From positions 1-23,238 of the IMG/VR virus record IMGVR_UViG_3300023174_000655: 23,238 nt of DNA; one strand, 5' to 3'. Source of the stretch: a virus. The position numbers and the translations under genes are program-made. Numbering within the stretch: the first letter of the stretch is position 1; each line of letters begins with the position of its first letter. Below the pieces are notes generated by a model. That model was not told where the DNA came from, did not search any database, and saw only the letters and a program-made list of their open reading frames with translations. Below are positions 8,210 through 14,376 of the stretch, piece by piece.

Positions 8210-8888
8210 AATACTGTCTAGTTAGATGTTTGCCGTCTGTGTGATATATTGTGGGTGGGTGACCTAGTGGACCATACATAGCACCACGAATTGGGCTAGC
8301 CGTTAAATATTCTTCTAAACCATATGAACCACCAAATCTTACCCATTTGGTATGTTTTGTTGCTTCATCTAACCAACGTTGTCTATTAATGATATGAGGA
8401 TTATTACTAACACAGTCAGTCATACAAAAATCAAAAACACTTCCTTTGACTTCTACCACATTTAAATCCATGCCTCGAGATGCTATTTCATCATCTCGAT
8501 TGCCTTCTTCTTTTCTATTGAATCTCAAATGTAAAATATTATCCTTACGCATGCCATTTACAATTTGTAGCAATGTATGATTTATATTTTTAGCAAGAAA
8601 ATCCCAGTCATGCTCTAACATAAACATAAATTCAGCATTGCTATTTCTAGCAGCTAAATGATAGCCATGACTCATGCCACCAATCTCATGATTAACTATG
8701 GGAAATATTTTTTTTAAATTGTTAAGATATTCTTCTGATGCTTCCACATTAGGATTTCTATCACACCAAACTGTGGTTTTAACTTTAAATTTGAAAGTAT
8801 CCATAAATGACTTATAGGTATTTTCAATATGTGTAGTTGACGGTGCATGTACTGTGGAATTTGTAAAAATATGTAATTCTATTATCAT
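8208..8888 (-). CDS. Putative glycosyltransferase (GT-A-like)
   Basis: The product has 226 residues. It begins MIIELHIFTN, then TTVWCDRNPN near residues 38-47. Residues 85-97 read AEFMFMLEHDWDF, with D94-x-D96 after a hydrophobic strand, as in the metal-binding DxD of GT-A glycosyltransferases. Other polar clusters (HLRFNRKEEGNRDDE, WVRFGGSYGLEEYL) fit an acceptor site. It is short for a complete GT2 enzyme but in the range seen in phages. It lies just after the gp23 terminator. There is no ribosome site; instead AATAAATA ends five bases before the ATG, suggesting its own leaderless late transcript. It may modify virion proteins, but acceptor and sugar are unknown. The family call is moderate. 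Confidence 0.55.
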   Translation of the reverse strand: MIIELHIFTNSTVHAPSTTHIENTYKSFMDTFKFKVKTTVWCDRNPNVEASEEYLNNLKKIFPIVNHEIGGMSHGYHLAARNSNAEFMFMLEHDWDFLAKNINHTLLQIVNGMRKDNILHLRFNRKEEGNRDDEIASRGMDLNVVEVKGSVFDFCMTDCVSNNPHIINRQRWLDEATKHTKWVRFGGSYGLEEYLTASPIRGAMYGPLGHPPTIYHTDGKHLTRQY

Positions 8889-8893
8889 GCAGA

Positions 8894-8901
8894 TATTTAT
8901 T
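8894..8901 (-). promoter_or_regulatory. Late-promoter-like box five bases before the glycosyltransferase ATG
   Basis: The minus strand reads AATAAATA, seven of eight bases of TATAAATA, then five bases, then ATG. T4 late RNAs start about six bases after the last A of the box, which would be the A of the ATG. It stands just downstream of the gp23 terminator, where a new promoter is expected. Confidence 0.5.
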
Positions 8902-8910
8902 CAGTCATAA

Positions 8911-8936
8911 AAAAGGCACTACGAATAGTGCCTTTT
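8911..8936 (-). terminator. Intrinsic terminator after gp23 (bidirectional shape)
   Basis: On the minus strand AAAAGGCACTA, the loop TTCG and TAGTGCCTTTT form a perfect 11-bp stem, followed by a run of six T. UUCG is a stable tetraloop common in terminators. It lies 29 bases after the gp23 stop and fits the end of the capsid transcript. Confidence 0.9.
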
Positions 8937-8964
8937 AAAGTTACTCTAAAATAACTAGTGCAGA

Positions 8965-10143
8965 TTAACTGAACTTGACGTTTCCGCTATTAATAGCTAC
9001 CTTACCTAGGTAGTCTGCTGCGTTACCAAGAGAACTTGCTGTATTGCTTAGTTCAACATATCCATAACGTGTCATAAAGCTTACGACTGGTTCGAATGTT
9101 GTTGGATCTAGTACAACACCACTGCTCATCAATGGAATGTATGGGCAATAGAATGCTGCTGCATCACTTTCACTTGTACCTTTGTATCCAATAAGGATAT
9201 CAGCACTATCTTGGCTATATGTGTTAACATAAATCTTCATTGCGCCATTTAGTGTACCAACAAACTTGGTGTTTGTTGGAGCTTCGAATGTACCTTCAGT
9301 AGTACGTGCAAAAGCTGATGTTGTTGCGCTTTGTAGAATTGTTAGTGTAAATGGACTTACAACTGCCCAGTTACCAGCGCCACGACGTGTACGCTGTGCA
9401 ATGATGTTAGCAACACGGTTGATTTGAACTGCTAGAGCAGCATGTTCGTCACCAACGAATGTGGCTGTACCACTGACCTGTGCTTGGTTGTATGTCAACG
9501 CTGCTGTACCTGCCAAGCTATTTAGGCTTGCTAGGATCTCTTGGTCAATCTCAGCAGTAATTTCTTGTGCTAGAGCTGCCATGATTTCAGCTTCGATGTC
9601 AATACCTTGTTGAGCTTGTGCGTCTTGAGCTGCCTCAAATGTCCAACGAGCTGATAGCTTACGTGTCTTAGCTTCAACTGTTTGCTTGAGGATTTGAATG
9701 CTCATACGCTTTCCAGCTACGCCTTCAAGAGCTGCTGTACTTGCAGCCTTACCAGTGTTAGCACCGGAATACTGCTCAGCAATCTTGAATGGGCTTAGTG
9801 CCTCTTCACCTGCTGTTACACCAACAACGTCGCCATTGGCATTGACGCTGTCGCTATAACGAACACGTAGAGTATGAATTTGACCAACTGGTCCAGTCAT
9901 TGGTTGTACGCCTAGTAACTCGTTAGCGATAACGGTTGGCATAACACGACGGATTACTGGAAGAATCACGCGGTTTAGTGTTGCTACGTTGCCAGCAGAG
10001 GTACCACCAGCTGTTGCGCTCTCTGCCAAATACTTACGTGTATTTTCTAAAGTAACACCCATCACTGATTTCTTTGTACCTTGAAGACCTTCTAATAGGG
10101 CCTCTTTAGTCTCCTGCCAACGACTTGTTAGTAGTTGTGACAT
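8965..10143 (-). CDS. gp23: Major capsid protein gp23
   Basis: The product has 392 residues; T4 gp23 has about 520. It builds the hexamers of the head shell with an HK97-type fold. The sequence has the conserved SAGNVATLNRVILPVIRRVM and the following P-T-V-I-A-N-E-L-L-G-V-Q-P-M-T-G-P segment (residues about 49-85). These are hallmark gp23 residues, followed by IHTLRVRYSD. The C-terminal YCPYIPLMSSGVVLDPTTFEP is also typical of gp23. A likely gp21 cleavage site of the L-x-E type is L39-A40-E41, and a second L-x-E/G site is L16-L17-E18/G19. The ribosome site AAGGAG is strong. The gene follows gp22 by 16 bases and is ended by a strong terminator. GC content is higher than in neighbours, consistent with high expression. 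The reduced length suggests loss of surface insertions present in T4. Confidence 0.95.
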   Translation of the reverse strand: MSQLLTSRWQETKEALLEGLQGTKKSVMGVTLENTRKYLAESATAGGTSAGNVATLNRVILPVIRRVMPTVIANELLGVQPMTGPVGQIHTLRVRYSDSVNANGDVVGVTAGEEALSPFKIAEQYSGANTGKAASTAALEGVAGKRMSIQILKQTVEAKTRKLSARWTFEAAQDAQAQQGIDIEAEIMAALAQEITAEIDQEILASLNSLAGTAALTYNQAQVSGTATFVGDEHAALAVQINRVANIIAQRTRRGAGNWAVVSPFTLTILQSATTSAFARTTEGTFEAPTNTKFVGTLNGAMKIYVNTYSQDSADILIGYKGTSESDAAAFYCPYIPLMSSGVVLDPTTFEPVVSFMTRYGYVELSNTASSLGNAADYLGKVAINSGNVKFS

Positions 10144-10159
10144 TGTATAATCTCCTTAA

Positions 10160-11257
10160 TTATAGTCCAGCCAGGCGACGGATATCAACGATGTTACTAT
10201 CGGGCTCGCTGCTGTTTGGTTTTGTCTCTTTGGTAACTTTGTTACCGGTAATTTCTTTTGCCTCTACAAGTGCCTGTCTTCTTTTTGGAGCACCGCCACC
10301 GTCAATAACGGTTGGCAAATACTTATTAAAACTTTCATTCAATCTCTGAGTTTGAACAGTTTCCAAAAGCTCGCTCATAATTCCCTTTTGTTCTGCGTTC
10401 AATGGAGCCAATAGCTCACTCATGATTGCTTTTCTTTGAATATTTTCTTTTAATACACGAATTTCAGTCTGTTTGCTTTCAATGACCTTTTGAGCCTTTG
10501 ACAGTACAGTATGTGCTTCAGCAATCTCATAGTCCTTTTTATTAACGACCTTGAGCAATTTACTTGTTTCTGATTTCTCATTCAAGTAACTAGCTTGATA
10601 TTCATTACTAAATGCTTCAAATATTCTACGTCCAAAATCTGCCTTTCTTGCTGCTTCGATGTCTTCTTTTAGTTGTACTAATTCTCTATTCAAGTTCTTA
10701 GTAACTAAACCTTCAACCATTACGGCAGCACGTTTGACAAATTGTTTCTTCATTTGATCTAATGCAACACGACCTTCCTTGATCAACTTGACCTTGGTAG
10801 CTGCTAGATCTTTCTTATCTGCATAAAATTCCGCAATTTCATTAGCAAGTGCTTCTACTACAAATTCTTCTAACTTAAAGAACTTACCGGCCATGACCTT
10901 TTGATCTTCATGCAATTCTTTCACTTCGCCAGCTAAACTTCTAAGAACGAATTCTTTTAATTTTGCACTGTCTTGTTTCATTTTAACTGCATACTTGGCC
11001 TTAGCCTCGGCAAGTTGAGCACGATCTTCAGCAAACTCAGCAATTTCAGGAGCCAACTGATCACCGATCATACGATCGATTGCTTCAATCATGACTTGAC
11101 GGTCATGGTCATAGCGTTGACTAAATTCTTCTCTAAGTTGTTGAGTCACTTGTTCACGGTTCTCGGCAATGCGAGCCTCCCAAGCCTCTTCAATTTGTAA
11201 TCTAACACTCTCACTAACCACATTGTTTTCAAATAAGCCTTTCAATACGTCCAACAT
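10160..11257 (-). CDS. gp22: Prohead scaffold protein gp22
   Basis: The product has 365 residues, almost entirely Glu/Lys/Ala/Leu-rich helix and coiled coil (for example QLAPEIAEFAEDRAQLAEAK, DYEIAEAHTVLSKAQKVIES). This is as expected for the scaffold core around which gp23 assembles and which gp21 later degrades. It begins MLDVLKGLFENNVVSE, which resembles the N-terminus of marine gp22 proteins. The C-terminus (NIVDIRRLAGL) is short and basic to hydrophobic, a usual shell-contact end in scaffolds. The family in T4 is about 269 residues, so this one is longer. AAAGGAGA lies before the ATG, 12 bases after the gp21 stop. Position between gp21 and gp23 makes the call strong. Confidence 0.9.
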   Translation of the reverse strand: MLDVLKGLFENNVVSESVRLQIEEAWEARIAENREQVTQQLREEFSQRYDHDRQVMIEAIDRMIGDQLAPEIAEFAEDRAQLAEAKAKYAVKMKQDSAKLKEFVLRSLAGEVKELHEDQKVMAGKFFKLEEFVVEALANEIAEFYADKKDLAATKVKLIKEGRVALDQMKKQFVKRAAVMVEGLVTKNLNRELVQLKEDIEAARKADFGRRIFEAFSNEYQASYLNEKSETSKLLKVVNKKDYEIAEAHTVLSKAQKVIESKQTEIRVLKENIQRKAIMSELLAPLNAEQKGIMSELLETVQTQRLNESFNKYLPTVIDGGGAPKRRQALVEAKEITGNKVTKETKPNSSEPDSNIVDIRRLAGL

Positions 11258-11269
11258 GTGATTCTCCTT

Positions 11270-11896
11270 TTAGTGGAGTTTGCTTATTATTGATAATAAG
11301 CTCTCTTTGATGTATTTTTGTGCTTTTGGATCACCCTTGACCTCTTTCGCTATGCGTAAAGCATTATGGCCACCTCTAGCGTTCATGATATGTTCATAAA
11401 TTGGTGTGGGATATGCTCCAGGAGCACTAGGTTGAGCCACTACATCTACTGTAATGATCTCAAAATCGCTGACTTTGCCAGTACCATCACCGCTGACATT
11501 GCCAGAACCTCTGCTAGATACTCCCAATTTGACTCCACTTTCCAACATAGTTCGCACTAGTTGACCCATGGGTGTTGGCAATATCTTGAATTTTCCATAA
11601 CCATTTGGACCGTCCATCCACATTTCAGTAATCATGTGTGACACACGGTCCAAATTGATCTTTAAGTCATCTGGATGATCTACTTCGCCCAAAACGCTAT
11701 ATCCGCCTGTAATTTGATCATTCAAAGTTTTGACAGCTCTTTCAATTTCATCTACAGGATATACTCTCTGGTTGGCATTTTTGATGCCTCCCTGAATGCA
11801 GATACCCTTCATGTAAAGGTTTTTGCCGTCTTGGCCGTCAGATTCGACCACCATACGGGCTTGGTCGAAACTGAGATTTTCACGTAAGTAGTTCAT
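11270..11896 (-). CDS. gp21: Prohead maturation protease gp21
   Basis: The product has 208 residues, close to T4 gp21 (212). It is a serine protease of the T4 prohead-protease family, cleaving scaffold and capsid N-termini at L/I-x-E sites during head maturation. GEVDHPDD gives the catalytic His at residue 74, GVSSRGSG gives the Ser at 127 or 128, and SDFEIITVDVV supplies candidate Asp residues 144 and 151. This order (His, Ser, Asp) is as expected. The 'NQRVYP' segment near residue 42 is also a family hallmark. The ATG lies 8 bases after the stop of the prohead core gene and has only a poor ribosome site, so translational coupling is likely. Confidence 0.95.
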   Translation of the reverse strand: MNYLRENLSFDQARMVVESDGQDGKNLYMKGICIQGGIKNANQRVYPVDEIERAVKTLNDQITGGYSVLGEVDHPDDLKINLDRVSHMITEMWMDGPNGYGKFKILPTPMGQLVRTMLESGVKLGVSSRGSGNVSGDGTGKVSDFEIITVDVVAQPSAPGAYPTPIYEHIMNARGGHNALRIAKEVKGDPKAQKYIKESLLSIISKLH

Positions 11897-11904
11897 CTAT
11901 ATGT

Positions 11905-12843
11905 TTACTTTGCTCTACCTGGAGCGCCATTGATTGGACTGTCAGCACTTCTGTCACCATTGTCACCTGTGCTCTTCTTCTCAGCCCCATGTCCTGGCTC
12001 TTTCTTCTTAAATGCTGTCTTACCAGCTTTTCCACCTGGAACATTGATATTGCCGCCATCTTGTAGTTGTGGCTTGCCGCCTTTGAATACACCAGTGCCT
12101 TTCAATTGTCCTTGATTGGCAAATGTTGGAGTCTCTGTACCGCCTTGATTTAAATTCTTAGCTGTGCCGCCCATGTCATTCTTACCAGCTACGATTGACT
12201 TGGTGTTTACACCGTCATCGCCCATTTTACCAAAGCTAGTATAGTCCTTGCCGCCGCCGACTTTTTCTACGTACTCACGAATAAAGTCTTCGTCAGTTAG
12301 TTTGTCTTCATCATCTTCGTCTTCATCACTATGGCCTTCATAGTAACCTTCTTCCTCACCTTCTTCCTCTTCCTCGCCTTCTTCCTCACCGCCGAAGTCG
12401 TCGCCGCCCATGTCGTCGCCGCCTTCTTCACCTTCTTCACTGCCCATTAAGCTTTCAAACTCATCCTTAAGAGCCTCTAATTCTGCTTCTAGGTCATCTA
12501 ACCGATCACCTAATTCTTCCTCGCCGCCCATGCCCATGTCATCGCCGCCGAACTCATCACCGCCCATGTCATCGCCACCAAACTCGTCACCGCCCATGTC
12601 ATCATCTGATTCAACATCGCCTAACATGTCATCGGTTTCGTCACCGCCCATGGCTTCTTCAGGCTCCATTGGCATTTCGCCGTCCATGCCTTCTTCTGTT
12701 TCTTCAAAGTCATCGGCTAATAGATTCTCATAAATCTCACGGGATTTAGCTACTACGATGTCATGAAATAATTCACGTGCTTTGGCCTCATTGTCATTGA
12801 TAAGGTGCTCAAGCATCTGCTCGAATTTTGAACGATCTGTCAT
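11905..12843 (-). CDS. Prohead core protein, acidic (gp67/gp68-like)
   Basis: The product has 312 residues. Residues 1-45 (FEQMLEHLINDNEAKARELF, then VAKSREIYENLL) form a helical head that I recognise from prohead core proteins of marine T4-like phages. Residues about 45-185 are extremely acidic, with a repeated GGDDMGGDEFGG motif and a run of Glu, interrupted by one helix (LDDLEAELEALKDEFESL). The C-terminal third is Gly/Lys/Asn-rich and basic. In T4, gp67 and gp68 are acidic and basic core components cleaved by gp21; this protein seems to combine both traits. It has a good ribosome site (TAGGAGA) and a candidate late promoter 34 bases upstream, and leads the core-21-22-23 operon. Role as core protein is likely from position; exact T4 homology is uncertain. 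Confidence 0.75.
   Translation of the reverse strand: MTDRSKFEQMLEHLINDNEAKARELFHDIVVAKSREIYENLLADDFEETEEGMDGEMPMEPEEAMGGDETDDMLGDVESDDDMGGDEFGGDDMGGDEFGGDDMGMGGEEELGDRLDDLEAELEALKDEFESLMGSEEGEEGGDDMGGDDFGGEEEGEEEEEGEEEGYYEGHSDEDEDDEDKLTDEDFIREYVEKVGGGKDYTSFGKMGDDGVNTKSIVAGKNDMGGTAKNLNQGGTETPTFANQGQLKGTGVFKGGKPQLQDGGNINVPGGKAGKTAFKKKEPGHGAEKKSTGDNGDRSADSPINGAPGRAK
12520..12620 (-). repeat. Short Gly-Asp coding repeats in the prohead core gene
   Basis: The coding strand repeats GGCGGTGA and GGCGATGACATG units with a period of about 30 bases, encoding alternating GGDDMGGDEF blocks. A further copy, GGDDMGGDDFGG, occurs near 12390-12425. The near-identical units suggest slippage or recombination between them. 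Confidence 0.6.
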
Positions 12844-12876
12844 TTTGTTCTCCTATAGGTAATGAGCTGTCAAGTA

Positions 12877-12884
12877 TATTTACA
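12877..12884 (-). promoter_or_regulatory. Candidate late promoter for the core-21-22-23 operon
   Basis: The minus strand reads TGTAAATA, seven of eight bases of TATAAATA, within the 76-base gap between the sialyltransferase-like gene and the prohead core gene. The expected RNA start at about 12871 would give a 28-base leader containing the TAGGAGA ribosome site. Confidence 0.45.
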
Positions 12885-12919
12885 TATAACTGTAAAAATT
12901 GGTTGATAATGGTATGATT

Positions 12920-13507
12920 TTAACGTATTTTTTCCCAGTTGGACATTATATCCCTAAATTCATTAAAAAATATTCTTTTATAATTATCATAACGCCAAGA
13001 TGGATCGAAAAAAGTCTCCACATTGACTCTATAATATTTTACTGTGGGGTTGTCTTTTATTATTTTTTCAGTTTGTTTAAGCCAGTTACCATGATAGGTA
13101 GCTGGGTCTGAACTCTTTTTGTAATTGTTTGTATTGGCATAAACATTATTGAGTTTGCCTTTGAGCCCTTCGTAATCAAATCCAAAAATATAGACCTCAT
13201 TAGGTCTATGACTAGTAGCTAGATTTAATGCAGTCGGTCCACTACTCCAACCTAAATTAGGCTCAAAGTAATTGAATTTTTCATAATTTTTATAACTTGG
13301 GATATAATTGGTCCATACTTGATTAGTTAACTGATACTTACTTTCGTTTATCTCATTGACCATTTTACTATCTACAGCTACAAGATAATCTGGCCTGTAA
13401 TCCCTATAAACTGCATTACAGGCATAGATTAATCCATATGGTCTAACTTCATCAAATCCCATGTTAAGTCGTGTTCGACCGTTGCCAAACACAAAACTTC
13501 TTTTCAT
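12920..13507 (-). CDS. Sialyltransferase-like / DUF115-like putative glycosyltransferase
   Basis: The product has 195 residues. It begins with a hydrophobic strand and the GNG motif at residues 8-10 (SFVFGNGRTR), then an 'ACNAVYRD' segment. Residues 89-114 read SGPTALNLATS and EVYIFGFDYEG. This GNG ... SG-x-x-A ... I-F/L-G-F/I-D-x-x-G layout is shared by GT42 sialyltransferases such as Campylobacter CstII and by DUF115-type proteins. YHGNW at 138-142 may supply a His. The start overlaps the stop of the methyltransferase gene at ATGA, so the two are translationally coupled. It sits inside the capsid cassette, which suggests modification of a virion protein or of a host glycan. Donor sugar is unknown; fold-level call only. 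Confidence 0.55.
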   Translation of the reverse strand: MKRSFVFGNGRTRLNMGFDEVRPYGLIYACNAVYRDYRPDYLVAVDSKMVNEINESKYQLTNQVWTNYIPSYKNYEKFNYFEPNLGWSSGPTALNLATSHRPNEVYIFGFDYEGLKGKLNNVYANTNNYKKSSDPATYHGNWLKQTEKIIKDNPTVKYYRVNVETFFDPSWRYDNYKRIFFNEFRDIMSNWEKIR

Positions 13508-14103
13508 AAAGGTTTACGTCTGCACATCCAAACAACAGACTGAAATTCATCTTGCATATAAGGAACACAACGATTTCTATCCAATGCTTCCTTTACGTCT
13601 GCAAAAGTAATCTCACACCATAACCATTCATTAGGTGTAATATATTTTTCAAAATACTCTTTACTTTCACTATAGTCATGTGCCATGATAAAATCACCTG
13701 GCTTGAGCAAATCTGCTAGCAAATTGACTTCATTGATTTTATTACCACCATCACACATCAATACTGTGGTACCTGGTCTTTGAATATTATTTTTAATTTC
13801 ATCATAATTACTATCACGAATACTTTGATAATCATCATTAAATAAATTACAAATTCGCATGTTAATTCCAGCTTCAGTCAATTGTGCATATTGCCCTAAG
13901 ACATGAACATCATAACTAAAATAGGTAAACGGGTAATCTAACGCTTTTAAAATGTTATTTAAGGACATAGCTGTACCGCCTTGTCCTGTACCAATTTCAA
14001 CAATGGTTGCTGGTTTTACCTGTGCAAAAAACTTTTCAAAAACAGGTATAAAATTTCTATGCTGCTGGCTAATCATGCCATGTAAACTAAGATTCCAATC
14101 CAT
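13504..14103 (-). CDS. Class I SAM-dependent methyltransferase (cephalosporin-hydroxylase-like type)
   Basis: The product has 199 residues. TIVEIGTGQGGTAMSL at residues 33-48 is the SAM-binding motif I. YDVH at 64-67 is the acidic end of strand 2. TTVLMCDGGNKINEVNLL at 112-129 and KPGDFIMAHDY at 134-144 match the small methyltransferases often annotated as 'cephalosporin hydroxylase' or Methyltransf_24, which typically act on sugars or small molecules. The length is that of a single catalytic domain. AAGGA lies 6 bases before the ATG. The gene is paired by a 4-base overlap with the sialyltransferase-like gene, so the two probably act on the same glycan. It is inserted between the gp20-side small gene and the prohead core genes. 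The substrate is not known. Confidence 0.7.
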   Translation of the reverse strand: MDWNLSLHGMISQQHRNFIPVFEKFFAQVKPATIVEIGTGQGGTAMSLNNILKALDYPFTYFSYDVHVLGQYAQLTEAGINMRICNLFNDDYQSIRDSNYDEIKNNIQRPGTTVLMCDGGNKINEVNLLADLLKPGDFIMAHDYSESKEYFEKYITPNEWLWCEITFADVKEALDRNRCVPYMQDEFQSVVWMCRRKPL

Positions 14104-14120
14104 CTTTAATCCTTTATAAT

Positions 14121-14363
14121 TTAAGCTGCTGGCGCTGCAGGTTCGGCCCCATACATACTTTGAACAAATGTAAGTTCTTCTTCCATTTCTAAAATATGCG
14201 CTTCCGAACTCTTCCTTAAATCATTTATCTGTTTTAAAGTGAGTCTAGTTTTTCTTGTGTCACTACGCAAGAGCTCTTCAACATCCCGCGCCGAATCAAA
14301 CCTAAAATCGTTGCCAACTTTTTGTGTTTCTGGATTGAGGTAGAATAACTCTCTTAGTATCAT
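14121..14363 (-). CDS. Small gp20-adjacent virion/prohead protein
   Basis: The product has 80 residues: MILRELFYLNPET, then RKTRLTLKQINDLRKSSEAH and a helical EEELTFVQSMYG, ending in Ala/Pro. I recall similar proteins of about 80 residues directly after gp20 in marine T4-like phages, where T4 has gp67. The charged helical make-up fits a prohead core component or a portal-associated protein. The start lies 11 bases after the gp20 stop. There is no Shine-Dalgarno sequence, and AATAAATA ends five bases before the ATG. Existence as a gene is well supported by position and composition; the role is inference. Confidence 0.7.
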   Translation of the reverse strand: MILRELFYLNPETQKVGNDFRFDSARDVEELLRSDTRKTRLTLKQINDLRKSSEAHILEMEEELTFVQSMYGAEPAAPAA

Positions 14364-14368
14364 ATATC

Positions 14369-14376
14369 TATTTATT
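14369..14376 (-). promoter_or_regulatory. Late-promoter-like box five bases before the gp20-adjacent gene
   Basis: The minus strand reads AATAAATA, then GATAT, then ATG. It matches seven of eight bases of TATAAATA and overlaps the TAA stop of gp20. With the usual late spacing, the transcript would start at the ATG itself. Because the stop codon contributes part of the match, chance is a real alternative. Confidence 0.35.

Noticed and set aside
10157-10164. TATAATTA on the minus strand just before gp23, close to a promoter -10 box
   Set aside because: The expected RNA start would lie downstream of the AAGGAG ribosome site, so the message would lose it; gp23 is better explained by transcription from upstream.
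12410-12733. A Ser/Pro-rich plus-strand frame opposite the prohead core gene
   Set aside because: It is the reverse complement of the Gly/Asp repeats; low complexity creates the open frame.
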